Shown piece after piece: positions 18,756 through 27,284 of a stretch of DNA of 64,000 bases. Both the position numbers and the translations under genes were made by a program. Every line of letters begins with the position of its first letter. Position 1 is the stretch's first letter. This DNA is from UBA4781 sp963556045 (lineage in GTDB: Bacteria > Chloroflexota > Anaerolineae > Anaerolineales > Anaerolineaceae): NCBI GenBank assembly GCA_963556045.3, contig CAUVYA020000002.1, positions 1,550,001-1,614,000 of the forward strand. Reading direction: 5' to 3'. The notes beneath the pieces were generated by a model. That model ran no database searches. It was not told where the DNA came from and saw only the letters and a list, made by a program, of their open reading frames with translations.

Positions 18756-19093
18756 TGTAGTTTCCTCCTTATTCCATTTCCATTTAGCTGCACAGATCGC
18801 CTTTTGTTTTCTCTTATGTAAATTTACAACAATTGAGAAGAGCGCGGGAAATGGGATATGTGGCAGATAAGTACTTCCACAGGAATGTCATTAACTCTGA
18901 TGGTTGGGGTGAAAGGTTAATTTTCCATTTCTCCAACTTAGAATTCTCTATGATTGATATGCTTAATAATTCACATAAGTGATGTGTTAATCATATAACG
19001 GATTCTACAAAATCGATTGTTTTTTATCCACCCTTAACACGCATACTATTATTTTTTAACAAACTCTTTAGATACCCAATGGATATATCTCTC
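18756..19093. other. 338-base intergenic region without a gene
   Basis: The symporter gene and the methyltransferase gene are on the same strand and separated by this AT-rich stretch. It holds a perfect 12-base palindrome TGTAAATTTACA at 18817-18828, about 60 bases upstream of the symporter start, which may be an operator. A shorter inverted repeat CACAT-N5-ATGTG occurs further right (about 18974-18988). I found no convincing -35/-10 pair, terminator, tRNA or small coding frame. Confidence 0.6.
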
Positions 19094-19861
19094 TTAATCA
19101 TCGTTTTTCTGCCAGACCTGATACAAACCCACATTGCCTTCTTTCCCGTCTGAATAGAAACTTTCAACTATCGAAAAACCAAGATCTACGGCTATTGTCT
19201 GTAATTCTGCCGGTGTGAAGATGTGAACATAACGATAACCCACCTTATCCATTGTTGAGGCGGCTGATTTCCAATCCAATAAAACATCGCCTGATTCCAC
19301 ATCTGATTCCGACATATCGATTGCATTCCATGATTGAAACCTTTTGACCATACGCGCACTATTTTGGGGCTGCCAGATACTAAAAATAAATTTGGTGGCA
19401 GGGAGCATACATTCGCGAATACGCTGAAATAATATCTGCCTGTTTTCACATCCGGGTATGTGATGGAATACAGCAAACGCACAGATCAATTCCCAAGGTT
19501 TGTGGATGGAGATACTCCGCCAATCAGATGTAATCAGATCAAATGCGGAAAATTGTGCTTCAAATAAACATTCCCCCCGTAATGCTGTATATAATTGCCG
19601 AGCGTCATCAATGAGGTTGGGACTTGAATCTACTCCCATATATGTTCCAGAAAATTTCTGAGCGCAAAGGTTGCGAAGAATATTCCCATTCCCGCAGCCA
19701 AGATCCAGAACATTAGCTGTGAGTGGAATGCGCTGCAGAATTTTTTTCACACCCGGCTGCACTTGATAACGCGTAGAAGAAAAAGATACCGCAAAAGTCT
19801 GATAAAATTCGCGATTAAGCGTCACTAAACGTTCGACGATCTCATTTTTCACATTACTCAT
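19094..19861 (-). CDS. Trm9/ALKBH8-like SAM-dependent methyltransferase
   Basis: Class I SAM methyltransferase of 255 residues from the chosen start. SAM motif I is VLDLGCGNGNIL and the acidic residue follows in YMGVDSS. The resemblance to eukaryotic Trm9 spans the chain: an N-terminal FYQTFAVSFSSTRYQ before motif I, AFAVFHHIPG, a FIFSIWQPQ strand, and a late RYVHIFTPAELQTIA segment. Trm9 methylates cm5U at the tRNA wobble position to mcm5U, a product of Elp3. The divergent elp3 start is only 30 bases away, so the link fits. The start is uncertain: ATG 19861 overlaps a TATAAT box on this strand, and GTG at 19852 or an upstream ATG at 19930 are options. Confidence 0.82.
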   Translation of the reverse strand: MSNVKNEIVERLVTLNREFYQTFAVSFSSTRYQVQPGVKKILQRIPLTANVLDLGCGNGNILRNLCAQKFSGTYMGVDSSPNLIDDARQLYTALRGECLFEAQFSAFDLITSDWRSISIHKPWELICAFAVFHHIPGCENRQILFQRIRECMLPATKFIFSIWQPQNSARMVKRFQSWNAIDMSESDVESGDVLLDWKSAASTMDKVGYRYVHIFTPAELQTIAVDLGFSIVESFYSDGKEGNVGLYQVWQKNDD

Positions 19862-19891
19862 TATAGTGTATCGCTTCTGAATAGAGCGTTC

Positions 19892-21517
19892 ATGAAAACT
19901 AACAAAAAAAAATGGCAGGATAATAAACACTATTCAACAGAAGAGTTGAATACAGCCCGTACTGTACTTGGCGAGATTCTGGATGGGGAGCCAGTGATGA
20001 AAGCAGTACGCAGCCATCCGCTGTCAGCAGGCGGGTATATTGCCAAACACACACTGGTGGCTGCTTATCATGCTATGGTTACGGAGGGCAGCTTACAAGC
20101 TGATCCTGCCCTGCTGGCAAAGATCCGTATGAAACCAATCCGTTCATTATCGGGTGTGACCACCGTTACTGTTCTTACCAAGCCGCACCCCTGCCCGGGC
20201 GAATGTATTTTCTGCCCTGATGATGAAGAATTACCCAAGAGTTACCTGAAATTGGAGCCGGGGGCAGCCAGGGCTTACGAAAACCAATTCGATCCTTTTT
20301 TACAGGTCTCCTCACGACTCGCTTCCTACAATGCCATTGGGCACCCCAGCAGCAAGATAGAACTGCTCATACTGGGCGGTTCGTGGACTGCTTACCCTTC
20401 AGAGTATCAAGAATGGTTTGTCAAACGCTGTCTTGATGCGTTGAACGGAACGGAATCTCAAACGCTAGAAGAAGCCCAGGAGATCAATGAAAACGCCAAA
20501 CATCGTAATGTGGGATTGGTGGTTGAAACGCGTCCTGATACCATCCACCCCGATATCCTCGCCGAAATGCGCAGACTGGGTGTGACCAAAGTACAGATCG
20601 GCGCGCAAAGTTTCAACGATGAGATTCTTGAGATCAATAAACGCGGACATTCCCATGAGGCAACGTTAAGAGCCTGTGCCATGCTGCGGGCAGCCGGTTT
20701 TAAGATCGTGATGCACTGGATGCCGAATTTATTAGGCGCCACGCTGGCATCAGACACAGAAGATTTCAAAAAAATGTGGCAGGATGGTTATTCACCCGAT
20801 GAGATCAAGATCTACCCCACCCAGCTGGTCGAGAGCAGCCAGCTCTATCAATACTGGCTGCGTGGAGAATACAAACCTTACACTACCGAGCAATTGATCC
20901 ATCTGATCGCCGATCTGAAGACCACCATCCCGGAGTACAGCCGGGTGAACCGCATCATTCGAGATATCCCCGCTTCTTATATCAAAGCGGGAAATAAGCG
21001 CTCCAGTTTGCGCCAGGATGTTCATAAGGAAATGGAAAAGCGCGGCACCCAGTGCCGCTGTATCCGCTGCCGTGAGATTCGCGCCAGATCTGTTGCCGAA
21101 GAATCCTTAACGCTGATTGACAACTGCTACCATCCTCAATTTGCAGAAGAACATTTTTTAAACTACACCACACACACCGATCACCTGGCAGGATATCTAC
21201 GTCTCTCGCTTCCGGAACAAAATACCCCTGAAGCGCAAGCCATTTACCGGCAGGTATGGTCAGCCATTCCTGAATTGAAGGGATGCGCCATCATTCGCGA
21301 GGTCCATATCTACGGGCAGTCACTGCAATTCGGTGTTGAAAAGGATGGCGCCGCACAACATTTGGGACTGGGCAGCGCTCTGATCGAGAAAGCTGCCGTA
21401 TTATCAAAAGAAAAAGGATTTTCCAAACTGGCTGTGATCGCAGCGATTGGAACACACCAGTATTACAAAGAACGTGGGTTTACAGGGGGAAACCTGTACA
21501 TGATCCGCGAGCTGTAA
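19892..21517 (+). CDS. elp3: tRNA uridine(34) acetyltransferase/radical SAM enzyme Elp3
   Basis: Elp3 homologue of 541 residues, the full length of the single-subunit bacterial/archaeal type. It forms the cm5 side chain at wobble U34 of tRNA using SAM radical chemistry and acetyl-CoA. The radical SAM cluster motif HPCPGECIFCP gives C-x3-C-x2-C at about residues 103-112. A second cysteine-rich segment CRCIRCREIRARS and the C-terminal KAT/GNAT domain (HLGLGSALIEKAA, HQYYKERGF) follow. A Lys-rich N-terminus fits tRNA binding. Elp3 of Dehalococcoides (Chloroflexota) is an established structural model. The alpha/beta hydrolase gene follows after six bases, and a Trm9-like methyltransferase is divergent. 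Confidence 0.95.
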   Translation: MKTNKKKWQDNKHYSTEELNTARTVLGEILDGEPVMKAVRSHPLSAGGYIAKHTLVAAYHAMVTEGSLQADPALLAKIRMKPIRSLSGVTTVTVLTKPHPCPGECIFCPDDEELPKSYLKLEPGAARAYENQFDPFLQVSSRLASYNAIGHPSSKIELLILGGSWTAYPSEYQEWFVKRCLDALNGTESQTLEEAQEINENAKHRNVGLVVETRPDTIHPDILAEMRRLGVTKVQIGAQSFNDEILEINKRGHSHEATLRACAMLRAAGFKIVMHWMPNLLGATLASDTEDFKKMWQDGYSPDEIKIYPTQLVESSQLYQYWLRGEYKPYTTEQLIHLIADLKTTIPEYSRVNRIIRDIPASYIKAGNKRSSLRQDVHKEMEKRGTQCRCIRCREIRARSVAEESLTLIDNCYHPQFAEEHFLNYTTHTDHLAGYLRLSLPEQNTPEAQAIYRQVWSAIPELKGCAIIREVHIYGQSLQFGVEKDGAAQHLGLGSALIEKAAVLSKEKGFSKLAVIAAIGTHQYYKERGFTGGNLYMIREL

Positions 21518-21523
21518 AAGCCA

Positions 21524-22279
21524 ATGGCGCTGAAATCACTGCTTGGAATCACCTATCAAGACAGCAACAAAACCCGTGATGAAAACATACCCTTTGTGCT
21601 GCTGCATGGCGCGGGCAGCTCACATCTGGGATGGCCGGCTGTTTTTCGGTATATGCCCGACCGACGTATACTCAGCCTTGATCTGCCCGGTCACGGCTCT
21701 TCTGAGGCAGTACAACCGACAAGCATTGAGGAATATGCCAAGCAATTATTTGTATTTTTAGACCACCTGCAAATCGATCAGGTCATCATCGCCGGTTTTT
21801 CGATGGGAGCGGTTATTGCAATGGAAATGCTGTTAAGCAAGCCACAATATTTTTCGAAAGCGATCTTTTTATCGTATCTGGCAAATTTCAATCCGGGTAC
21901 AATCCTGAATGATCACGCGACAGACATCATAGAACCAGCGCATCTCGTTGACCGATTCAGCAGCATTTTATTCAACTCAGCGATCAACCCCGCACAACGA
22001 GATCAGTTCGCTGCTCCCCTGAAAGATGGGAAAAAACTATTCAACGATCTTGATGCCATTCGACGTTACCGACCCCAATTTCACAAAAGCGCTGTGTCAG
22101 TGCCAACTTTATGGGTGTTTGGTGAAAATGATGCTCTCATCGAAACCGATCATCATACGTTTGTTGGTGAGCAATTCTCAAACTCACGTATCGAGGTGAT
22201 CTCAAATGCCGGTCATGTACATCTGTGGGAATACACCGATATTGTACTGCGTATGATAGAAGATTTTATAAGCGAGTAG
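21524..22279 (+). CDS. Alpha/beta hydrolase
   Basis: Hydrolase of 251 residues with the standard fold motifs: VLLHGAGSSHLGW oxyanion loop, GFSMGAVIAME nucleophile Ser, an acid in FGENDALIE, and a catalytic His in SNAGHVHLWE. No signal peptide. It follows elp3 after six bases and has no clear ribosome-binding site of its own, so it is probably co-translated. The substrate is unknown; a role linked to tRNA wobble modification (for instance ester hydrolysis) is only a guess from position. Confidence 0.85.
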   Translation: MALKSLLGITYQDSNKTRDENIPFVLLHGAGSSHLGWPAVFRYMPDRRILSLDLPGHGSSEAVQPTSIEEYAKQLFVFLDHLQIDQVIIAGFSMGAVIAMEMLLSKPQYFSKAIFLSYLANFNPGTILNDHATDIIEPAHLVDRFSSILFNSAINPAQRDQFAAPLKDGKKLFNDLDAIRRYRPQFHKSAVSVPTLWVFGENDALIETDHHTFVGEQFSNSRIEVISNAGHVHLWEYTDIVLRMIEDFISE

Positions 22280-22286
22280 AAGGATA

Positions 22287-23462
22287 TCAACGATAATCGC
22301 GCAATTGCTGCGATTTTTGGGGCTGGCGCAGCCGGCGCAGGGCTTTTGTCTCCAACTGCCGGATACGTTCACGAGTTAGTCCGAATTTTTTTCCCACTTC
22401 TTCGAGAGTATAAAATTTTCCGTCTTCCAGACCAAAGCGCAGTTTCAAGATGCGTGCTTCCCGGCAGGGCAGAGTATCCAGAACCGAATCAATTTTTTCC
22501 TTCAATAATTTGGAGTAGACGGTTTGAATAGGGGTAGGGGTTTCTTTATCCTCCACAAAATGACCCAGTTCAGATTCATCTTCATCATCGTTGATTGGGC
22601 TTTCCAGCGAAAGTGGCAGCCATGAAACGCGCAGCATCCAGGATACTTTCTGTTTATCAATATCCATGGATTCAGCAAGTTCATCAATCGTTGGATTTCT
22701 ACCCAGTGTCTGTTCTAATTCATGGATACGTTTGTACATCAACCGAATGCGATCCACCATATGAACCGGCACCCTGATAGTGCGTCCCTGGTCTGCTATG
22801 GCGCGCGTGATGGTCTGGCGAATCCACCAGGTGGCATACGTTGAAAAACGAAAACCTTTTGTGTAATCAAACTTTTCAACCGCTTTCATCAAACCGAGGT
22901 TCCCTTCCTGAATCAAATCAAGAAAAGGAACACCACGATTGGTGTAACGCTTTGCGATGCTCACTACTAAACGTGTATTCGCCTTAATAAGATGATCGCG
23001 TGCTTCCTGCCCGCTTGTAATCAATTCCTGCAGCTCTGATTTTTGCTGGATGGTAGCATTCCCATCTAATTGACCCAGCGTAATTTTCGCTTCGTCTCCT
23101 TTTTCAATGCGAATTGCCAGCGAGCGTTCTTCTTCGCTGTTTAATAAAGGGACACGAGACATCTCACGCAAATAGAGAGAGATCGTATCATCGCTGGAGA
23201 TATGACTGATGCCAACATAGGGATCCATATCTGTGATCGGGGTTTGATCTTCTTCTGCTGTGAACTCCCCCTCTTCATCCATTATCTCTACACCCTGTTT
23301 TCGCAAATTGGTGATCAGGTCAAAGATAAAATCCTGGTCGTACTCTTCGGAGTCAGGAAGTGCATTATAAATATCTTCCATCGACAATTCTTCGTGGGAT
23401 TCTGACTGGTCCAGAAGAATCTCAATGATGTCGTCTTTTATTTTTTCCTCGTTATACGACAA
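22287..23462 (-). CDS. rpoD: RNA polymerase primary-type sigma factor (RpoD/SigA group)
   Basis: Sigma-70 factor of 391 residues. Region 1.1-like N-terminus (acidic, residues about 1-75), region 1.2 (SLYLREMSRVPLL), region 2 with the promoter-melting core (TNRGVPFLDLIQEGNLG; FRFSTYATWWIRQ), region 3, and region 4.2 helix-turn-helix (TLEEVGKKFGLTRERIRQ) are all present. The start is a TTG at 23462 (no in-frame ATG nearby), preceded by a strong GGGAGG at six bases. It lies 39 bases after the DUF177 gene and shares its promoter. It should recognise TTGACA/TATAAT promoters such as those at 24011-24039 and 27223-27251. Some Chloroflexota carry more than one such factor. Confidence 0.93.
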   Translation of the reverse strand: MSYNEEKIKDDIIEILLDQSESHEELSMEDIYNALPDSEEYDQDFIFDLITNLRKQGVEIMDEEGEFTAEEDQTPITDMDPYVGISHISSDDTISLYLREMSRVPLLNSEEERSLAIRIEKGDEAKITLGQLDGNATIQQKSELQELITSGQEARDHLIKANTRLVVSIAKRYTNRGVPFLDLIQEGNLGLMKAVEKFDYTKGFRFSTYATWWIRQTITRAIADQGRTIRVPVHMVDRIRLMYKRIHELEQTLGRNPTIDELAESMDIDKQKVSWMLRVSWLPLSLESPINDDEDESELGHFVEDKETPTPIQTVYSKLLKEKIDSVLDTLPCREARILKLRFGLEDGKFYTLEEVGKKFGLTRERIRQLETKALRRLRQPQKSQQLRDYR

Positions 23463-23501
23463 TGAATGCCTCCCATCCTCTTATAATCCTTGGGGAAAAG
23501 A

Positions 23502-23978
23502 TCATCCCTTTTCCTGAACGGCATGATCGCAGGGCGATTCGTTCAGATTATGTCCACAAACCACGCATAATCCACGGCATTCTGGAGTGCATAAAGGCTT
23601 AATGGGAAACTCCAGAAATATGTAATCTTTAATGGATTGCTCGAAATCCAGGTACCCATCTTCCGGGACAGATTCTTCATCCTCAGACAGAGGCTCGCGC
23701 GCAAATGTAAATAATTCCTGGAATGTGGTTTGTAGAGCCTGTTTAAACGGTTTCAAACAGCGCACGCACTGCGCATCAATTGTGGCAGTTCCTTCTATGT
23801 CAGATTGGATTCCAGATTGGGTTCGTGTCAGGTTAATGGATCCTGAAAAATTCTCAACAATCTCATCATCTCCGAATTGAAAACGGTTAAAAGAAAAAGG
23901 GAATTCTCTACTATACCCAATGGGTTGGTTAATGAGAAAGCCCACATTGATGCGAAATGATTGACGGGGTTGATTCAC
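23502..23978 (-). CDS. DUF177 (YceD-like) protein
   Basis: YceD/DUF177 family protein, 158 residues. Motifs are CVRCLKPF and a C-terminal cysteine set CTPECRGLCVVCGHNLN that suggests a zinc site. Bacterial and plant relatives act in 23S rRNA or ribosome-related processing and usually precede rpmF. Here rpmF is absent and the gene leads into the primary sigma factor. The start is a GTG at 23978 with no clear ribosome-binding site; the frame has no usable ATG. A strong promoter lies just upstream. Confidence 0.9.
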   Translation of the reverse strand: MNQPRQSFRINVGFLINQPIGYSREFPFSFNRFQFGDDEIVENFSGSINLTRTQSGIQSDIEGTATIDAQCVRCLKPFKQALQTTFQELFTFAREPLSEDEESVPEDGYLDFEQSIKDYIFLEFPIKPLCTPECRGLCVVCGHNLNESPCDHAVQEKG

Positions 23979-24010
23979 GGTTAATCCATTAAAATAAACC
24001 TGTTCGCTCG

Positions 24011-24039
24011 ATTATAGCACGCCAGTTCTAGTCGGTCAA
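24011..24039 (-). promoter_or_regulatory. Sigma-70 promoter of the DUF177-rpoD operon
   Basis: On the minus strand TTGACC, a 17-base spacer and a perfect TATAAT. The predicted start of transcription is about 26 bases before the GTG start of DUF177. Confidence 0.85.
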
Positions 24040-24079
24040 GTTTTTATGATATTATTCATAATTATTAAGGCGGAATGCA

Positions 24080-24661
24080 ATGAAAATTCTTATCGCAACC
24101 AGCAATAAAGGCAAGATCGCTGAAATTCAAAGTCTGCTTTCGATTCTTCCTATCGAAGTTATTACCCCCGCCGATATCGGGTTATCACTGGAAGTAGCAG
24201 AAACCGGTGGCACCTACCTTGAAAACGCTCTCCTTAAAGCCAGCGCTTACTGTAAGGCAAGTGATCTGCCTACCCTGGCGGATGACACAGGATTAGAGGT
24301 AGCGGCATTGAACGGTATTCCAGGCATCCATTCCGCACGCTTTATCAACGATCCGAACGCAACAGATAAAGATCGCAGATCTCTCCTTCTGTCGAAATTA
24401 CGAACCTATGAACTTCCCTGGAAAGCCCGTTTTATGTGCGCGGCTGTTCTCATGTTCCCGGGTGAAGCAGCCAGGCACGCTCTCGGTGAATGCCTGGGCG
24501 AGATCATACCTGATGAACGAGGAGAACACGGGTTTGGCTACGACGCAATATTTCTGGTCAATGGCACGAATAAAACCATGGCTGAACTTTCGATGGAGGA
24601 AAAAAATGAGATCAGCCACCGCGCGAAAGCAGTAAAGGCTTTATTTCCCTTTCTTGCGTAA
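24080..24661 (+). CDS. rdgB: XTP/dITP diphosphatase (RdgB/HAM1)
   Basis: Nucleotide sanitation enzyme that hydrolyses XTP, ITP and dITP to monophosphates, 193 residues. Motifs are IATSNKGKIAEI at the N-terminus, ADDTGLEVAALNGIPGIHSARF, GFGYDAIFLV and a C-terminal SHRAKA. Length and motif order match the family. AAGGCGGA precedes the ATG. It overlaps the convergent rarA gene by 21 bases. With maf it makes two nucleotide-cleaning enzymes in the window. Confidence 0.94.
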   Translation: MKILIATSNKGKIAEIQSLLSILPIEVITPADIGLSLEVAETGGTYLENALLKASAYCKASDLPTLADDTGLEVAALNGIPGIHSARFINDPNATDKDRRSLLLSKLRTYELPWKARFMCAAVLMFPGEAARHALGECLGEIIPDERGEHGFGYDAIFLVNGTNKTMAELSMEEKNEISHRAKAVKALFPFLA

Positions 24662-26023
24662 AGGCGAATCTTCGAGCCGGGTAAATTGATCTTTTAATAC
24701 ATGCTGCTGAGCGTTCCGCCATTGTGACACTCTTTCAGCAATCATTTTTTCTCGACCTTGCTGCGAAGGTTCATAAAATCGTACTCCCATTAAAGTATCA
24801 GGTAAATATTGCTGCGGGATAAAATGACCTTCAAAAGAATGCGGATATTGATAATCTTTGCCGTGCCCCAAAGTGTTCTTATCGCGACTGGCATCCCTGA
24901 GATGGATGGGTACCGGACCCGCCCCATTTTGTTCGATCTCTTCAAGCGCTTTGAAATAGGCAAGAGATGAGTTTGACTTGGGCGCGGTTGCCAGGTACAG
25001 AGTTGCTTCTACGATCGGGAAAACCCCTTCCGGCAACCCCACATATTCATAGGCATACGCCGCGGATACTGCTACTTGAAGCGCCTGCGGATCTGCCAAA
25101 CCGATATCTTCCCCCGCCAGGATCATCAGCCGCCGCAGGATAAAGCGAGGATCTTCTCCGGCATACAGCATCTTTGCCAGCCAGTACAGAGCAGCATCAG
25201 GATCAGAGCCGCGCACAGACTTAATGAAGGCGGAAATAGTATCATAATGTTCATCGGCATTCTTATCGTAATGTACTGCCCGCTGCTGGATCGACTCCTG
25301 GGCATCTGAGAGCGTGATATGAACCTGTCCATTTCGATCTTTTGGCGTGCTTTCAACAGCCAGCTCCAAAGCATTCAATACATTGCGCGCATCCCCTCCA
25401 CAGATATGGATGAGGTGTTCCTTTGCATCATCATCCATGACAACAGATATCTTTCCATAACCCCGTTCCTTATCATGCAGCGCATTATGAAGAATATGCT
25501 CCAGGGCAGTTTCATCAAGCGGTTTTAACGAGAAAACCCTTGACCGCGAAACAAGAGCTGGAATCACATCAAAATAGGGATTTTGTGTAGTCGCCCCGAT
25601 TAGAACGATCAACCCGTTTTCAATGCTGGGTAACAATGCGTCCTGCTGGGCGCGATTCCAGCGATGCACTTCGTCAACGAAAAGAATGGTGCGTTTATTG
25701 TATAAACGACGGCGCTCCCGGGCTTCATCAATCACCACCCGCAATTCGCTCTTGCCCGCCATCACTGCGGAGATGGTGACAAAGTAGGATTTACTATAAT
25801 TGGCGATGATCTGTGCCAGCGTGGTTTTGCCGGTTCCGGGTGGTCCCCATAGAAGGATGGAAGAAAACAGATGGTCTGCCAGCACTGCCCTCTGCAGCAT
25901 TTTCCCTTCACCAACGATCTCTTCCTGACCATAGAACTCATCGAAAGTGCGCGGGCGCATGCGGGCTGCCAGGGGAGCCTGCGTTTTTAGATCCTGGTTA
26001 AGCTGATAATCAAATAAATCCAT
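24641..26023 (-). CDS. rarA: Replication-associated recombination AAA ATPase RarA/MgsA
   Basis: Clamp-loader-like ATPase acting at stalled forks, 460 residues. The N-terminus PLAARMRPRTFDEFYGQEE, Walker A GPPGTGKTTL, Walker B ILFVDEVHRWN (Arg-Trp after DEVH), sensor region ATTQNPYF and the MgsA C-terminal block (GSDPDAALYWLAKML, RRLMILAGEDIGLADP) match the family. The tail ends in a Lys-rich segment. Convergent with rdgB. Confidence 0.93.
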   Translation of the reverse strand: MDLFDYQLNQDLKTQAPLAARMRPRTFDEFYGQEEIVGEGKMLQRAVLADHLFSSILLWGPPGTGKTTLAQIIANYSKSYFVTISAVMAGKSELRVVIDEARERRRLYNKRTILFVDEVHRWNRAQQDALLPSIENGLIVLIGATTQNPYFDVIPALVSRSRVFSLKPLDETALEHILHNALHDKERGYGKISVVMDDDAKEHLIHICGGDARNVLNALELAVESTPKDRNGQVHITLSDAQESIQQRAVHYDKNADEHYDTISAFIKSVRGSDPDAALYWLAKMLYAGEDPRFILRRLMILAGEDIGLADPQALQVAVSAAYAYEYVGLPEGVFPIVEATLYLATAPKSNSSLAYFKALEEIEQNGAGPVPIHLRDASRDKNTLGHGKDYQYPHSFEGHFIPQQYLPDTLMGVRFYEPSQQGREKMIAERVSQWRNAQQHVLKDQFTRLEDSPLRKKGK

Positions 26024-26096
26024 ACCCGATTTCCATTTTGATTAATTATAGAACAAATTTACGATTTTTTGGGGTGCACACCCAATCCGTTTGTAA

Positions 26097-26102
26097 TACA
26101 AT
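26097..26102 (+). promoter_or_regulatory. -10 box TACAAT close to the start of the zinc-ribbon gene
   Basis: TACAAT lies nine bases before the ATG at 26112, and no Shine-Dalgarno-like sequence is seen. The expected transcription start is within three bases of the ATG, so the mRNA may be leaderless. No good -35 is visible. Confidence 0.5.
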
Positions 26103-26111
26103 TAGCCCACT

Positions 26112-26348
26112 ATGCTCTCAAGACCTGTTGTCATCTCAATGATCCTCGCTATTTTCATACTCATTTTTTCAGAATTTTTTATTTTCTGGATCGTGAAAAA
26201 ATCCAGGATGGTAGATATGCCGCGGATAAAATTTAACTTTAAAAAGAAAAGATCTCAACATAAAAAACCGGAGATAGTCTGCAAAGCTTGCGGCGCAGAT
26301 AATCCCCCCGAGAACAATTCATGTGGTTCCTGTGGAAAACCCCTTTAA
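26112..26348 (+). CDS. Small membrane-anchored zinc-ribbon protein
   Basis: Protein of 78 residues with an N-terminal membrane helix (about 5-28), a Lys-rich cytoplasmic stretch, and a C-terminal zinc ribbon CKACGADNPPENNSCGSCGKPL (two CxxC pairs). Such minimal zinc ribbons are common in this phylum; the function is not known. Composition and motif make it a real gene despite its size. It precedes the DUF2807 lipoprotein gene by 75 bases on the same strand. Confidence 0.78.
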   Translation: MLSRPVVISMILAIFILIFSEFFIFWIVKKSRMVDMPRIKFNFKKKRSQHKKPEIVCKACGADNPPENNSCGSCGKPL

Positions 26349-26423
26349 AAATAACCCTGGACGAACCCAAAACCATCGTTTCTCGTATAAGTAGCAACAG
26401 AACTTACGATCAGGAGTTATCCT

Positions 26424-27134
26424 ATGAAAAGCAAGTATCTTCCAGCAATCATTTTAAGCAGTTTCCTTCTTACTATTCTCAGTGGCTGTGCCGCAGGTGT
26501 CAATCGCGTTGAATCGCGAGAGATAACCAGTGTTTCGGCAGTTTCCATCAATTCTTTTGGCGAGTTCATCATCATCCAGGGAGAAGAAGAAAGCCTGACC
26601 ATAGAGGGACCGAACAATATTGTGCGCAATATCGAAACTGAAGTGATCGGGAACACGCTCTATATTGACTCAACCCGCGGTATCATCAACAACTCGCTTC
26701 AAAGGATCATATTCACTCTTACGGTCAAGAATATCAACGAAGTTGCCCTATCCGGAGCCGGCAGCATCCATATGGACAACCTCAATACTGACCGATTGGA
26801 AGTTATCTTAACCGGTGCCGGAAGTATACGATTTGATAACTTAAATACCATGCATCTCACCGTACTGTTAAATTCAGCAGGTTCCATCGCCATCAACGGA
26901 GTAACGCAAGATCAGAATGTGATCTTAAGTGGGGTGGGCAGTTATGACGGGGGTGATCTGCAATCACTTCATGCAAATGTCACCTTAAGCGGCGCCGGCA
27001 GCGCAGAATTATGGGCAACCGACACCCTGGATGTAACCGTCAGCGGTGTGGGCTCCGTTTCCTATTATGGTTCTCCAAGCGTAAGTCAAAATATAAGCGG
27101 GCTGGGATCGGTGAGCAGAAAGGGGAACAGGTAA
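26424..27134 (+). CDS. DUF2807 (GIN domain) lipoprotein
   Basis: Surface lipoprotein of 236 residues. The signal helix ends in a lipobox LSGC (Cys about 16-22). The rest is a DUF2807 head domain, a predicted parallel beta-helix in which a GAGS or GVGS turn recurs at regular spacing (for example SGAGSIHMDNL, TGAGSIRFDNL, SGAGSAELW, SGVGSVSYYG). The function of this family is not known; adhesion or envelope stress roles have been suggested. A GGAG site precedes the ATG and a terminator follows the gene. Confidence 0.9.
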   Translation: MKSKYLPAIILSSFLLTILSGCAAGVNRVESREITSVSAVSINSFGEFIIIQGEEESLTIEGPNNIVRNIETEVIGNTLYIDSTRGIINNSLQRIIFTLTVKNINEVALSGAGSIHMDNLNTDRLEVILTGAGSIRFDNLNTMHLTVLLNSAGSIAINGVTQDQNVILSGVGSYDGGDLQSLHANVTLSGAGSAELWATDTLDVTVSGVGSVSYYGSPSVSQNISGLGSVSRKGNR

Positions 27135-27175
27135 GAACCTTTTCTTTGTAAAAACCCTCTTGATTATCGACTAAT

Positions 27176-27212
27176 AAAAACTACTCCCTTCAATACACAG
27201 GAGTAGTTTTTT
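27176..27212 (+). terminator. Intrinsic terminator after the DUF2807 gene
   Basis: AAAAACTACTCC, a 12-base loop, and GGAGTAGTTTTTT. The stem of 12 pairs ends in the T-run. The A-run on the left would also serve the opposite strand. Confidence 0.88.
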
Positions 27213-27222
27213 AATATTCAAC

Positions 27223-27251
27223 TTGACAAAACATTATATTCTATTTATAAT
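27223..27251 (+). promoter_or_regulatory. Consensus sigma-70 promoter of the ABC exporter operon
   Basis: TTGACA at 27223-27228, a 17-base spacer and TATAAT at 27246-27251, a perfect match on all 12 positions. It is 33 bases before the first gene's ATG. Confidence 0.93.
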
Positions 27252-27269
27252 ACTCTGTATTGCAGAGTA
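27251..27269. promoter_or_regulatory. Inverted-repeat operator overlapping -10 and +1
   Basis: TACTCTG-TATTG-CAGAGTA, two 7-base arms around five bases. It begins at the last base of the TATAAT and covers the predicted transcription start, so a bound protein would block RNA polymerase. The likely ligand is the winged-helix regulator encoded third-from-last in the same operon (27861-28154). Confidence 0.75.
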
Positions 27270-27284
27270 CTCTATTAGGAGAAA

